A stretch of DNA of 63,119 nucleotides from Desulfotignum sp. (GCA_011389575.1 JAABUB010000007.1:1-63119), one strand, 5' to 3'; shown: positions 24,725-34,616, counted from the stretch's first letter. Numbers and translations are program-made. The notes: generated from the sequence alone by a model not told the origin.

Positions 24725-25690
24725 CTAATTGTATTGAATTTTGGGGTTCAGCCATGCATACAGCAGATCCACCAGAATATTGATGGCAAGAATAATAAAG
24801 GCCGCCATCATGATATAGGTGACGATGACAGGATGGTCGGTTTCAAAAATGGACACCAGCAGCAGATTGCCCATGCCCGGCCACTGGAAAATGGATTCCG
24901 TGACAATGGAAAATGCAATGAGTTCTCCGAAGCTCAATCCTGCAATGGTGACCACGGGAATGAGCACGTTGCGCAGGGCATGCTTTACAATGACCGTGAA
25001 CGGGGACAATCCCTTGGACCAGGCGGTTTTGATGTATTCCTCGGACAACACCTCGCGCATGCCGGCCCGGGTGAGGCGCAAAATCACGGCCAGCTGGTAT
25101 CCGGACAGGGTCAGGGCCGGCATGATGATGTGCTTGATGCCGTCCAGGGTCAGAAAACCCGTGCGCCAGGGTCCGATCTGCACGGTCTCTCCCCGGCCGA
25201 AAGGCGGAAGCCACTCCAGATAAACAGCAAACAGCATGACCCATAAAATCCCCATCAAAAAAGTGGGAATTGATATGCCGCCCAAAGAACCGGCCATGAT
25301 GGCCCGGGAAACCAGGCTTCCGGGTTTGATGGACACCACCACGCCCAGCAGGACCCCGGCTGCAAGGGAAATGAAAATAGCGGTGAGCGCCAGCTCAAAT
25401 GTGGCCGGGAACCGCTCTAAAATGGTGTCCAGGGCATCCACCTGGGAGATATAGGATTTGCCGAAATTGCCCTTCAGGGCATTGCCCAGAAAATTGGCAT
25501 ACTGCACATAAAAAGGGCGGTCCAGTCCATAGGCGATTCTTACCTGTTCGCGTTCCTGCTGGGTGGCATATTTGCCTGCCAGCATCAGGACCGGGTCTCC
25601 GGTGAACCTGAAAATCAGAAAGCAGATAAAGGACACTGCTAAAAGTACCACCACCCCCTGGCATATGCGCTGAAAAATATATCGTCCCAC
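24725..25690 (-). CDS. dppB: peptide-type ABC transporter permease (DppB-like)
   Basis: This 321-residue permease has the typical DppB start (RYIFQRICQGVVVLLAVSFI), a periplasmic loop with YGLDRPFYVQYANFLG, and the EAA loop (YIKTAWSKGLSPFTVIVKHA). Six helices are visible. It lies between the binding-protein gene and dppC in the same operon. Confidence 0.92.
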   Translation of the reverse strand: MGRYIFQRICQGVVVLLAVSFICFLIFRFTGDPVLMLAGKYATQQEREQVRIAYGLDRPFYVQYANFLGNALKGNFGKSYISQVDALDTILERFPATFELALTAIFISLAAGVLLGVVVSIKPGSLVSRAIMAGSLGGISIPTFLMGILWVMLFAVYLEWLPPFGRGETVQIGPWRTGFLTLDGIKHIIMPALTLSGYQLAVILRLTRAGMREVLSEEYIKTAWSKGLSPFTVIVKHALRNVLIPVVTIAGLSFGELIAFSIVTESIFQWPGMGNLLLVSIFETDHPVIVTYIMMAAFIILAINILVDLLYAWLNPKIQYN

Positions 25691-25772
25691 AATGTATCCG
25701 GTTCAGGAGCGGCCCCGGAAAAAAGCCGGGACCGCCCCTTGTTGTGATTAACAGTTGATGAGGTCCAGACGG

Positions 25773-27290
25773 TTACTTCTTGATTTCCTTGGCCACGATC
25801 CACCTGTCGGGCCGGGGGATGAAGGTGACATCGACGGCCGTGGACACGGCATACACATCCTGCTGATAGTGCAGGGGGATCCAGGCGATATCTTCAACGG
25901 ATTTTTTGTTGATGGCCTGGAGCGCGGCCCTTCTTTCATCTCTGTCCAGAATGGCGCTGGAAGCGATGATCATTTCATCAAGCGCAGGATCGGAATACAT
26001 GGCACCGTTATATACACCAAGGCCTTTGTCCGGATCCACGGTGTGGAGCAGAAGCTGGGCGGAACGGCCGAAGTCATAGGACCCGTCCATCCATCCGATC
26101 AGATAGAAATCATGTTTGTTGGAAGACAGTTCATCAAAAAAAATGGATTTGGGTTTGACATCCAGGTTGACCGTAAGGCCGACTCTGGCCAGATATCTGG
26201 CAACGGCTTCACAGATCTGTTTGTCATTGACATACCGGTCATTGGGGCCGGCAATGGTGATCTCGAATCCGTTTTCATATCCGGCTTCTTTGAGCAGGGC
26301 TTTGGACTGTTCCGGATCATAGGGTAGCCGTTTCAGATCCGGGTCATACCCGATGGTGGCGGTATCCGGTACCTGTGCGGTCGCAGTGGCCTGGCCCCGC
26401 ATCACAGTGGATACGATTTCATCTTCATTGATGGCCATGGCAATGGCTTTTCTCACCCGGATATCGGCAAACGGGGTGCCGGGTTTGTTGCCGATGTCCA
26501 TGTAGATGGCCCGGCGGGCAGGTCTGGAAACCACCTCAACAGCGGGATTTTTTTTGATCTGCGCGATCATGGGAATGGGTACGCCGCTCAAGATATGGGC
26601 CTGGCGGGTGGCAATGGCGGCAAACCGGGTGGCAGCTTCTGTAATGGGTTTGATCTCAACGGTTTTGAAAACAGGGGCCCCTTCCCAGTAGTCCGGGTTG
26701 GCTTCCATCCTGATGTAGGATCCTTTGACCCATTCCACAAATGTATAGGCTCCGGTGCCGATGGGTTTGGTGTTGTAATCGCCTGAATCCCGTTCCAGGG
26801 AGGATTCCTTGTCCACAATAAAATTCTGGTGCATGGTTTCCGCAAACCAGGGCACGGGTTTTTCGGTTGTAAAAATCACGGTGAAATCATCGGGTGTTTC
26901 AATGGATGCAATGGAATTGGCAATATTCAAGAATTTGGAGAACTCGGGGTCTTTCATGCGCTCGAAGGTGAATTTTACATCCTCGGCAGTAAACGGGTTG
27001 CCGTTGTGGAATTTCACCCCTTTCCTGAGTTTGAATTCCCAGGTCAGGGCATCCTTGCGTGCCCAGTCCGTTGCCAGAGCCGGTGCCAGTTTTCCTTCCG
27101 GGGCCGGTCTCTGGAGCAGGCCGTCAAAAAAATTGGCCATATAGGAAAGGTTGGCATCTGAATTGTAACTGTGGGGATTCATGCTCTTGGGCGGGGAATC
27201 CACGGCAATCACCAGTTCTGATTTTGCCAGGGCCATACCGGGCATTACCAGCATGGCGGCAAGGATAAAGGTCATCAATTTGTGTTTCAT
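25773..27290 (-). CDS. dppA: ABC transporter substrate-binding protein, family 5 (DppA-like)
   Basis: This 505-residue periplasmic binding protein is started at MKHKLMTFILAAM; a longer frame adds 64 codons that overlap the ATPase gene and make no sense. The signal peptide ends at MALAKS. SBP_bac_5 motifs include PPKSMNPHSYNSDANLSYMA, WEFKLRKGVKFHNGNPFTAE and VRKAIAMAINEDEIV. It delivers peptides, or in some relatives nickel complexes or glutathione, to DppBC. Confidence 0.92.
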   Translation of the reverse strand: MKHKLMTFILAAMLVMPGMALAKSELVIAVDSPPKSMNPHSYNSDANLSYMANFFDGLLQRPAPEGKLAPALATDWARKDALTWEFKLRKGVKFHNGNPFTAEDVKFTFERMKDPEFSKFLNIANSIASIETPDDFTVIFTTEKPVPWFAETMHQNFIVDKESSLERDSGDYNTKPIGTGAYTFVEWVKGSYIRMEANPDYWEGAPVFKTVEIKPITEAATRFAAIATRQAHILSGVPIPMIAQIKKNPAVEVVSRPARRAIYMDIGNKPGTPFADIRVRKAIAMAINEDEIVSTVMRGQATATAQVPDTATIGYDPDLKRLPYDPEQSKALLKEAGYENGFEITIAGPNDRYVNDKQICEAVARYLARVGLTVNLDVKPKSIFFDELSSNKHDFYLIGWMDGSYDFGRSAQLLLHTVDPDKGLGVYNGAMYSDPALDEMIIASSAILDRDERRAALQAINKKSVEDIAWIPLHYQQDVYAVSTAVDVTFIPRPDRWIVAKEIKK

Positions 27291-27303
27291 GTTTTTTTCT
27301 CCT

Positions 27304-28308
27304 TTAATTGGGGTTGATGGACAAAGGGGCTGCATCTTTTTTTGTATACAGGTGACAGGCAGCGGTGTGGCGGTCTCCGAACCGCTGCATGACCGGTTCC
27401 TGTTTGTCGCAGATATCCATGCGGTCCGGGCACCGGGTGTGAAACCGGCATCCGCCGGGCGGGTTGATGGGGGTGGGCACATCCCCTTTTAAAATGATCC
27501 GACTGGTGCGGTGTGCAGGATCCGGCACCGGAATGGCAGACATCAGGGTCCTGGTATAAGGATGTTTCGGGTCTTTGTACAATGAAGCGTAATCAGCTGC
27601 TTCCACAATTTTGCCCAGGTACATCACAATGATGCGGTCGCAGATGTATTCCACCACGGCCAGGTCATGGGAGATGATGATCAAAGACAGGTTGAAATCG
27701 CGTTTCAGGCGTTTGAGCAGGTTGATGATCTGGGCCTGGATGGAGACATCCAAAGCAGACACGGGTTCATCTCCGATGATCAGGGTGGGATCCAGTGCCA
27801 GGGCCCTGGCAATGCCTATGCGCTGGCGCTGTCCCCCGGAAAACTCATGGGGATACAGATCTGCCTGGCCCGGGGAAAGCCCCACTGTATCCAAAAGAAA
27901 ATCAATGCGCTCTTTTCTCTGCCGGCCGGTGAACATATCATGGACATCCATGGGATCGGACAGGATCTGGCGCACTGTCATCCTGGGATTCAAAGAAGAA
28001 TAAGGATCCTGGAATATCAGCTGCATCTGTCTGCGCAGGGCCCGCAGGCCGGACCGGTTCATGGCGGCCATGTCCGTGCCTTTCCACTGCACGGTCCCGG
28101 AAGTGATGGGGGTGAGCTGCACCATGGCCATGCCGGCCGTGGTTTTGCCGCAGCCTGATTCTCCAACGATCCCGACGGTTTCTCCGGGCATGATGTCGAA
28201 ACTGATGCCGTCCACTGCATATACATATCCCACGGTCCTGGCCAGGATGCCCTTTTTTATGGGAAAATGTACTTTCAGGTCTGTGACTGCAGCCAGCGGG
28301 GTTTTCAT
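27304..28308 (-). CDS. dppF: peptide ABC transporter ATP-binding protein (DppF-like)
   Basis: This 334-residue ATPase has Walker A GESGCGKT, signature FSGGQRQRIGIARAL, Walker B LIIGDEPVSALD and the oligopeptide-family C-terminal Cys-rich loop (CRFHTRCPDRMDICD), which often binds a 4Fe-4S cluster or metal. The ATG at 28308 overlaps the dppD stop by ATGA, so I prefer it to the upstream start at 28338. Confidence 0.92.
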   Translation of the reverse strand: MKTPLAAVTDLKVHFPIKKGILARTVGYVYAVDGISFDIMPGETVGIVGESGCGKTTAGMAMVQLTPITSGTVQWKGTDMAAMNRSGLRALRRQMQLIFQDPYSSLNPRMTVRQILSDPMDVHDMFTGRQRKERIDFLLDTVGLSPGQADLYPHEFSGGQRQRIGIARALALDPTLIIGDEPVSALDVSIQAQIINLLKRLKRDFNLSLIIISHDLAVVEYICDRIIVMYLGKIVEAADYASLYKDPKHPYTRTLMSAIPVPDPAHRTSRIILKGDVPTPINPPGGCRFHTRCPDRMDICDKQEPVMQRFGDRHTAACHLYTKKDAAPLSINPN

Positions 28309-29312
28309 AAAGTTGTGCCTTTCGTATGCAGCCAGCACCTGACCCGATGCCCGCCGCCCATTTCTGTCAGTTCAGGAAGATGGGTTTTGCATTTGTCCAT
28401 GACCTGGGGGCACCGGTTGCTGAAACGGCATCCGGCCGGCAGGTCATAGAGGCTGGGAATCATGCCCTTTATTTCGGTCAGGTCTTCATCCATTCCCCGG
28501 GTGCGGTGCCCCAGCACGGGAATGGAGGCCAGAAGGCCCCGGGTGTAGGGGTGAAGGGTATGCTGGAACAGTTCACGGGTGCCGGCCTGTTCCACCACCT
28601 GGCCGGCATACATGACCACAACCTGGTCCGCCATTTCCGCAATTACCCCCAGATCATGGGTGATGAGCTGGATGGCCGTGGAAAATTCATCCTTGAGCCG
28701 GTGCATCAGATCCAGGATCTGTGCCTGAACCGTCACATCCAGGGCTGTGGTTGGCTCGTCCGCAATCAGGATTTCCGGATCACAGGACATGGCCATGGCG
28801 ATCATGGCCCGCTGGCGCATGCCCCCGGACAGCTGATGGGGAAATTCATGGACCCTTTTGTGGGGGGAGGGGATCTGGACCCGATCCAGCATGTCAACGG
28901 CGGCATCCAGGGCCTGTTTTTTGTTGTATCCCTTGTGGAGCCGGAACATTTCCGAAATCTGGTTGCCGATGGTGTACACCGGATTCAGTGAGGTCATGGG
29001 TTCCTGGAAAATCATGGCAATGCCCGCGCCCCTGATTTTGCGCAGCTCCTTGATGTTCAGGTCCAGCAGGTTTTTCTGGTGAAACAGAATTTTTCCGTCC
29101 ACCACCCGTCCCGGCGGGTTGGGCACAAGTCCCATGACAGACAGAGCGGTGACGCTTTTGCCGCATCCGGATTCTCCCACGATTCCTGTGACTTCTCCCG
29201 GGGTCAGGTCAAAGGAGACACCGTCCACAGCCCGTGCCACCCCTTTTCGAGAAAAGAAATGGGTTTTCAGGTTGTCTATGGAAAGAACGGGTTTCAAAGT
29301 GTTTTTGTCCAC
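28305..29312 (-). CDS. dppD: peptide ABC transporter ATP-binding protein (DppD-like)
   Basis: This 335-residue ATPase has Walker A GESGCGKS, signature [15 protein letters not shown], Walker [13 protein letters not shown] and the terminal loop [14 protein letters not shown]. It is the first gene of the operon dppD-F-A-B-C-M20 peptidase; having both ATPases ahead of the binding protein is a less common order. The promoter must lie in the 250-base gap upstream. Confidence 0.92.
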   Translation of the reverse strand: MDKNTLKPVLSIDNLKTHFFSRKGVARAVDGVSFDLTPGEVTGIVGESGCGKSVTALSVMGLVPNPPGRVVDGKILFHQKNLLDLNIKELRKIRGAGIAMIFQEPMTSLNPVYTIGNQISEMFRLHKGYNKKQALDAAVDMLDRVQIPSPHKRVHEFPHQLSGGMRQRAMIAMAMSCDPEILIADEPTTALDVTVQAQILDLMHRLKDEFSTAIQLITHDLGVIAEMADQVVVMYAGQVVEQAGTRELFQHTLHPYTRGLLASIPVLGHRTRGMDEDLTEIKGMIPSLYDLPAGCRFSNRCPQVMDKCKTHLPELTEMGGGHRVRCWLHTKGTTL

Positions 29313-29392
29313 GGCTGTCCCCTGCAGAAGGTTGGTATTAAAAAATGGTTAGCACACATCCGGATAAAGGGTCAATAAAAAAATACAACATA

Positions 29393-29411
29393 GTTTAAAA
29401 AAAAATTAAAC
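29393..29411. promoter_or_regulatory. AT-rich palindrome upstream of dppD
   Basis: GTTTAA and TTAAAC flank an A-run in the 246-base gap between dppD and the next regulator gene. A second, outer pair of CATCCGGA-like and ATGTCCGGA words brackets it. It is a candidate operator for the peptide operon; the rest of the gap shows no gene. Confidence 0.3.
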
Positions 29412-29558
29412 CATGTCCGGAGCCTGCTGTTTTCTTTGTCTGAGCGCCATGTTTTCACACCGCCTTTGGGCATTTTATATACCACTTCTTGCTCCCTGCT
29501 AAGGGTGCGCTTAGGAATCCTTTTCCTATAGGGAGGGGAGGGTGTCAAGCAATGATAT

Positions 29559-30587
29559 TCAATGAAACGTTAATCCGGGAATGTCCATGAGTTGTGACAG
29601 GGCCTGGTCAAATGCCGGTCCCATGCCATGGAAAGCAAACAGGGACCGGATATAGTCATGAAACCCTTCAGGGGTGTTTATGTCATCGGTGTGCCGGGCC
29701 GCTGTCCTGCATTTTTCCACTTCCCGGAAAAACAGATCGGTGATGCCCGGCGCATTGGACAAAAACCCTTCAATGCTGAGCTGTTCCCATTCATTGTGAA
29801 AATAGTGGCGCCGGTCCGAGGTAAAGCTGACCTTGGGGTTTTTTCCCTGGGCATCCTGGATCTGGAACTGAAAATAGGTGCAGCGCTTTACCACCCGGTG
29901 CAGATGCTGGTCCGGAAATTTTAAAAAAGCGGAGACCGCATTGGCAAAATACCGGGCAAACAGGTCTGCCTTGCGCGGAGAGGCGGTCCGGGCTTCGGTT
30001 CCGATATTGTTTTTCAGGCTTTCCTCCAGGCATCCCTGACAGATATAGGTTTCATACCGGTGTCCTTTGCAGCAGTTTTCCAGAAACAGTTTTTTGCGCT
30101 CTGCCACCACATCATGGGTAAAGGTCATGAAAAACCGGGCTGCCTGGTCATCGGATTCTATGGGAAACTCTTTCATCATGTACAGGTCCATGGGAATGAA
30201 AATCCCGCTGGGCCGCTCTTTAATGATGATCTTGGTTCCGCCTAAGGCTTCCAGGGCCGCCATGACCAGCTCAAAATAGATATAGTCGAAATGGGGAACA
30301 ATCCGGCCTTCAAACCGGCGGTTCCGGTTGTTTTTTAAAATTTCGGGGATATCATGGTGGTTCAAAGGCTGGTAGTCATAGTCCGCCAGCACTTCATTGA
30401 TCTCTGTGATTTGAAAATTCAGGGCCAGAAGCACGGATGCGATCTTGTCTTTGCCCGGATGGTTGATTTTGTGCCTGAGCAGTTTTGTCAGATAGGTGTT
30501 GGAGATCCCGGATATCTTACTGATCTGATTGATATTCAGATCGCTTTTTTTGATGATGTTTACAAGGGTGTCAGGAAAACTGCGCAT
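29559..30587 (-). CDS. HTH (XRE-like) protein with unknown C-terminal domain
   Basis: Residues 10-65 form a Cro/CI-like helix-turn-helix (DLNINQISKISGISNTYLTK). The remaining 280 residues match no domain I know; they include a Cys/His cluster (CCKGHRYETYICQGC) that could bind zinc. I start at ATG 30587; the frame extends upstream to a TTG at 30656 without a better ribosome binding site. It lies between the peptide ABC operon and a divergent amino-acid ABC operon and may regulate either. Confidence 0.65.
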   Translation of the reverse strand: MRSFPDTLVNIIKKSDLNINQISKISGISNTYLTKLLRHKINHPGKDKIASVLLALNFQITEINEVLADYDYQPLNHHDIPEILKNNRNRRFEGRIVPHFDYIYFELVMAALEALGGTKIIIKERPSGIFIPMDLYMMKEFPIESDDQAARFFMTFTHDVVAERKKLFLENCCKGHRYETYICQGCLEESLKNNIGTEARTASPRKADLFARYFANAVSAFLKFPDQHLHRVVKRCTYFQFQIQDAQGKNPKVSFTSDRRHYFHNEWEQLSIEGFLSNAPGITDLFFREVEKCRTAARHTDDINTPEGFHDYIRSLFAFHGMGPAFDQALSQLMDIPGLTFH

Positions 30588-30866
30588 GATGTCAGACAAA
30601 TCCTTTAAATAAGCTTTACATAAGGCTGAATAATAAAGTTTGCTTTTATTTGGCAATAGAGTTTAATAAAAAGTATAACAAAACACAAGGAAAGGTTCCA
30701 TTGATTCCTGTATCTTTTCAGGTAGCCCAACAAAAATGGGTTATGCAGATGAAGATCAGCCGGACTGCCGCCTGTTTCCGGGTCGGCCGGTAATAAGTGA
30801 ATAAAGGTGGCAGATTCTGGTTTGGTATGGTATCTTTTCTTTTTGTTTTACGGTTAAGGAAAGGCA

Positions 30867-31637
30867 ATGAAACAGGGAAAAAATTTTGTAACCTCAGGTA
30901 TATTTGTCGCCCTGGTTGCCCTGGCTGTGGTGGTGGGATACCAAAATCTTTCCTATAACTGGCAGTGGTACCGGATTCTTTTTTATTTTTTTTCCATTGA
31001 AAACGGGCAGTTTGTTCCAGGGGTTTTGCTCCAGGGCCTTTGGGTCACAGTAAAGATATCGGCCATCAGTCTGTTACTGGCTTTGGTCATCGGCATGTTT
31101 TCCGCCTTTGCCCGGCTGTCTCCTTTTATTTCTCTGCGGGTTCTGGCCTGGTGCTATGTGGAAACCATCCGCAACACCCCGCTGCTGATTCAGATTTTTG
31201 TCATATATTTTGTGATATCTCCTGTTCTGGGCCTGTCCGCTTTTGTGTCAGCCGTCATCGCCCTGAGCCTGTTTGAAGGGGCGTATTCATCGGAAATCAT
31301 CCGGTCGGGCATTGTAAACATTCCCAGGGGCCAGTTTGAGGCAGCCCAGAGCATAGGGCTGCCCACTTCAGTGATATATTACAAGGTGGTCCTTCCACAG
31401 ATGCTGCGGCAGACCCTGCCCATGCTGGCCGGTCAGAGTGTTTCTTTGATCAAGGATTCCGCTCTGGTCAGCACCATCTCCATTTATGATCTGACCATGC
31501 AGGGCCAGAAAATCGTATCAGAGACATTTTTGACTTTTGAAATCTGGTTTGTTGTGGCATTATGTTACCTGTCAATTACAGTAACTCTTTCTTTTATCAT
31601 CCGAAAAGTTGAACACCGGATGAAATATGTCCAATAA
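30867..31637 (+). CDS. polar amino-acid ABC transporter permease (first)
   Basis: This 256-residue HisM/GlnP-type permease has about five helices. The region CYVETIRNTPLLIQIFVIYF and the EAA loop (FEAAQSIGLPTSVIYYKVVL) are diagnostic, as is LIKDSALVSTISIYDL near the end. GGAAAGG precedes the ATG. It overlaps nothing and is followed 25 bases later by the binding protein. It resembles the second permease of the same operon, as expected for a heterodimer. Confidence 0.9.
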   Translation: MKQGKNFVTSGIFVALVALAVVVGYQNLSYNWQWYRILFYFFSIENGQFVPGVLLQGLWVTVKISAISLLLALVIGMFSAFARLSPFISLRVLAWCYVETIRNTPLLIQIFVIYFVISPVLGLSAFVSAVIALSLFEGAYSSEIIRSGIVNIPRGQFEAAQSIGLPTSVIYYKVVLPQMLRQTLPMLAGQSVSLIKDSALVSTISIYDLTMQGQKIVSETFLTFEIWFVVALCYLSITVTLSFIIRKVEHRMKYVQ

Positions 31638-31662
31638 TTATAATATGCAAAAAGGAGGTTTC

Positions 31663-32481
31663 ATGAAAAAAATCGGATTTGTACTGCTGGTATTTTTAGT
31701 CATGTCTTATACCCCCGTCCTGGCCGGAGAAATAGGCAGTCAACTGGCAAAAGAAAGTATTATTGAAAAAATTCAAAAAACCAAGGTGATCCGGGTGGGC
31801 ATGTCCACTTTTGTGCCCTGGGCAATGAAGGACAAACACGGCAAACTCATCGGTTTTGAAATCGATGTGGCCAGAAAACTGGCAGAAGATATGGGGGTTG
31901 CGGTGGAATTTGTTCCCACTGCCTGGTCAGGCATCATCCCTGCTTTGATGACCGGCAAGTTTGATGTGATCATCGGGGGAATGGGCATTACCCCGGAGCG
32001 GAACCTGAAGGTGAATTTCACCATGCCCTATGATTATTCGGGCATGTCCATGGTGGCCCACCGGAAAAAAGCAAAAGGGTTTTCCTCGCTGGCGGATTTT
32101 AATAAAAAAGAGGTTGATATTGCCGTGCGCATGGGTACCACCGCAGAACAGGCTGCCAGAAAGCATATGCCCAAGGCCGATCTGCGGCTGTTTGAAAATG
32201 AAAGCCAGGCCCTTCAAGAACTTAACCTGGGCCGGGTCCATGCAGTGGTGTCATCAGCCCCCATGCCGGCTTTCCATGCCCTGAAATATCCGGATAAATT
32301 ATTTGTCCCCCTGGAAGAGAATTTTACAAAGGAACCCATCGGGTTTGCCATCCAAAAAGGCGATTATGATGCCCTCAATTATTTCAATAACTGGATTATC
32401 AACGCCAAGGCCCAGGGCTTTTTAAAGGAGAAAAAAGCATACTGGTTTGAATCCAGAAAATGGGAAGGCCTTGTTAAATAA
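31663..32481 (+). CDS. amino-acid ABC transporter substrate-binding protein
   Basis: This 272-residue periplasmic protein of SBP family 3 has a signal peptide ending at PVLAGE, then KVIRVGMSTFVPWAMKD and IGFEIDVARKLAEDMGVAVE, the typical amino-acid binding start. AAAGGAGG lies 5 bases before the ATG at 31663. The gene lies between two permease genes, an unusual order. The ligand cannot be named; family 3 binds polar amino acids or opines. Confidence 0.9.
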   Translation: MKKIGFVLLVFLVMSYTPVLAGEIGSQLAKESIIEKIQKTKVIRVGMSTFVPWAMKDKHGKLIGFEIDVARKLAEDMGVAVEFVPTAWSGIIPALMTGKFDVIIGGMGITPERNLKVNFTMPYDYSGMSMVAHRKKAKGFSSLADFNKKEVDIAVRMGTTAEQAARKHMPKADLRLFENESQALQELNLGRVHAVVSSAPMPAFHALKYPDKLFVPLEENFTKEPIGFAIQKGDYDALNYFNNWIINAKAQGFLKEKKAYWFESRKWEGLVK

Positions 32482-33355
32482 ACCGGCAAGGCGTTTTACC
32501 CTGGTGGACCTGGCAGTGGTCATGGCAGTGGCTGCTGCTGTTGTCTTTTTTTTTGTCCGTGCGGTCCGGGTGCTGGATTATCAGTGGGAATGGGAGGTCA
32601 TTCCCGGCTATTTTCTGTTCAGGGACCCGGTCACTGGCCGACTTCAGCCCAATATGCTTTTACAGGGCTTTGTGACCACCATAAAACTGAGTGTCTGGTC
32701 CATGGTGCTGGGGTTTGTTCTGGGAACCCTTTCCGGAATCATGAGTGCCAAAGGGGGATTTCTCAGCCGGTTTATCAGCCGGTTTTATGTGGAAACCGTC
32801 CGGAACATTCCCTCTCTGGTGCTGGTAATCCTGTTTTATTATTTTGTCTCCAGCCAGTTTCTGGATGCCCTGGGACTGGATATCTGGCTTCGCAGCCAGT
32901 CAGATACCCTGCGGGGAATGGTGGCATTTCTTGGTGCGGATTCCGGCCAGATAAATGCATTTGTTTCAGCAGCGATTGCCCTGGCTATCTATGAAGGGGC
33001 ATATATTTCTGAAATCGTAAGAGGCGGCATCAACAGTATTCCGGCAGGCCAGTGGGAAGCAGCCTGGTCCATCGGCCTGTCCCGGTCCAAAACCTTCCGG
33101 CTGGTGGTGCTGCCCCAGGCCTTCAGGCGGGCCGCATTTCCCATGGCCGGCCAGTTCATATCCACTATCAAGGATTCCGCCATTGTGTCGGTCATCTCTG
33201 TCCAGGAACTCACCTTCCAGGGAATGGAACTTATGGCCGCCACCTTCCTGACCTTTGAAATCTGGATCACCATCACCCTTTTGTATTTTGTCCTGACTTT
33301 TTCTTTGTCCCGGTCCATATCGTTTTTTGAAAAAAAGATGGCCATCCGGCAGTAA
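32447..33355 (+). CDS. polar amino-acid ABC transporter permease (second)
   Basis: This HisM-like permease of up to 302 residues has the same hallmarks as the first (RFYVETVRNIPSLVLVILFY, QWEAAWSIGLSRSKTFRLVV, TIKDSAIVSVISVQEL) and a longer loop between helices. The start is uncertain: the frame opens at TTG 32447, inside the binding-protein gene, and another TTG is at 32471; neither has an ideal ribosome binding site. No ATPase gene follows; the next gene faces the other way. Confidence 0.88.
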   Translation: MNPENGKALLNKPARRFTLVDLAVVMAVAAAVVFFFVRAVRVLDYQWEWEVIPGYFLFRDPVTGRLQPNMLLQGFVTTIKLSVWSMVLGFVLGTLSGIMSAKGGFLSRFISRFYVETVRNIPSLVLVILFYYFVSSQFLDALGLDIWLRSQSDTLRGMVAFLGADSGQINAFVSAAIALAIYEGAYISEIVRGGINSIPAGQWEAAWSIGLSRSKTFRLVVLPQAFRRAAFPMAGQFISTIKDSAIVSVISVQELTFQGMELMAATFLTFEIWITITLLYFVLTFSLSRSISFFEKKMAIRQ

Positions 33356-33365
33356 TACTATCTGC

Positions 33366-33956
33366 TCAAAATTTCCGTGTTTTTTTTCTGTTACGTGACG
33401 CCTCTTGTATGGCCTGTGCCAGGGCCTGGATTTTGGGGCCGTCTTTTTCCCACATCCGGCAGGAATCCACCAGAAATCCGCTTTCTTTGATATCTTCGAT
33501 GTTTTCCGGCAAAACCATGGGTTTTCTGCGTTTTTCAGTGAGCCATCCATGGACCATCTCCTGGGCCATGGCCTTGGTCAGGGTGCAAAGATGGGTACAT
33601 CCTCTGGTGCCTCCCATGATCTCGGCTACTTTGCGTGTGAAGCCGGGTTTGATTTCCAGCCCTTCCAGCATAGGGACCCGGTCCAGGGTGGTGCGGCAAT
33701 CTGCCATGGGAATGGTGGGCATGTCTGCCTGGGCCTCTATGATGCGCAGCGGGTCCGGAGCTACCCGGCAGAACAGGCGGATATGGTGGATGGTGCCGGG
33801 TTCCTTTACATGTCCGGTGATATCGAATATCTTCACATACCGGGTATCGGTCAATTCCCCTGTCACAATAACCTGGCCGTTTTCATAAGGAAAGGTGGTC
33901 ATGGAGATATCCCGGGTGTGGATCCGGGAAAGGTCTTTTATAAATTCTGCCAGCAT
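33366..33956 (-). CDS. DUF2889 domain protein
   Basis: Started at ATG 33956, which has AAGGAG 5 bases upstream, this is a 196-residue soluble protein of the DUF2889 family. Family features include RIHTRDISMTTFPYENG, HHIRLFCRVAPDPLRIIEAQ and GTRGCTHLCTL. Function is unknown; family members occur widely in deltaproteobacteria. A decayed second copy lies at 34682-34822, beyond a TA module. Confidence 0.8.
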   Translation of the reverse strand: MLAEFIKDLSRIHTRDISMTTFPYENGQVIVTGELTDTRYVKIFDITGHVKEPGTIHHIRLFCRVAPDPLRIIEAQADMPTIPMADCRTTLDRVPMLEGLEIKPGFTRKVAEIMGGTRGCTHLCTLTKAMAQEMVHGWLTEKRRKPMVLPENIEDIKESGFLVDSCRMWEKDGPKIQALAQAIQEASRNRKKTRKF

Positions 33957-34062
33957 GTCAGCTCCTTTTTTATTGGCATTCCAGGAGGAAAAATTATCAG
34001 CTTTTAGTGGGATCACAATGGGCAGGTGATTGACCAAAAGACTGCGGGCATTGTCCCGATGT

Positions 34063-34335
34063 CTATATTCGGTTTAATATATCGTGAGTTCCGATGGTTC
34101 TGAAAACCAGTCCGTCTTCAATAAATTGAAACGTAAATCGATATTTCATGGTGATTGAACCCTCGCAACGATTTTTTGCTCCCTGTATCTGCTTGACCCT
34201 GAGCGATGGGTGTGATGGGTTTTTTAAAAAAAGAGACAGTTTTTCATCAAAGGTCTTTTGAATTTTTTGGGGCAATTTATGATACTCTTTTTTGAATCGT
34301 CTGCTGAATTGAAAAGATTTTATTTCTTCAACCAT
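34063..34335 (-). CDS. RelE/ParE-superfamily toxin (YafQ-like)
   Basis: This 90-residue toxin has the RelE fold pattern: FSRRFKKEYHKLPQKIQKTF, a basic middle (HPSLRVKQIQGAKNRCEGSI) and the final strand TMKYRFTFQFIEDGLVFRTI ending in GTHDIL, the typical YafQ/RelE end with the catalytic His. It overlaps the antitoxin gene by 16 bases. Confidence 0.82.
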   Translation of the reverse strand: MVEEIKSFQFSRRFKKEYHKLPQKIQKTFDEKLSLFLKNPSHPSLRVKQIQGAKNRCEGSITMKYRFTFQFIEDGLVFRTIGTHDILNRI

Positions 34336-34604
34336 TTTAACCCTTCTTTTGCAGAGTCGAATTTCCCGGATAACCGATCTTTTTCAATGTCTTCATCCGC
34401 CTGGGATTCCATTTTCTGCCATTCTTTTGTCCAATACCATCCCTGGGAAGGATCGATCAGTTTTCTGGGCTTTAGGATGATCTGATTTTCATGAATAGCC
34501 ACTTCAAGATAATCACCCTTTTCTATTCCGAGACTGAGCATAATCTTTTTTGGTATGCGGATCTGTCCTTGGTGGCTTATTTTCATTATGGTTGATATTG
34601 ACAT
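34320..34604 (-). CDS. AbrB-family antitoxin
   Basis: This is a 94-residue protein from ATG 34604. The swapped-hairpin DNA-binding domain reads STIMKISHQGQIRIPKKIML followed by SLGIEKGDYLEVAIHENQII. The acidic C-terminal half (DEDIEKDRLSGKFDSAKEG) would neutralise the toxin. GGAGCG lies just upstream. The pairing of an AbrB antitoxin with a RelE-type toxin is less common than RelB/RelE. Confidence 0.82.
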   Translation of the reverse strand: MSISTIMKISHQGQIRIPKKIMLSLGIEKGDYLEVAIHENQIILKPRKLIDPSQGWYWTKEWQKMESQADEDIEKDRLSGKFDSAKEGLKWLKK

Positions 34605-34616
34605 CATCGCTCCTTT

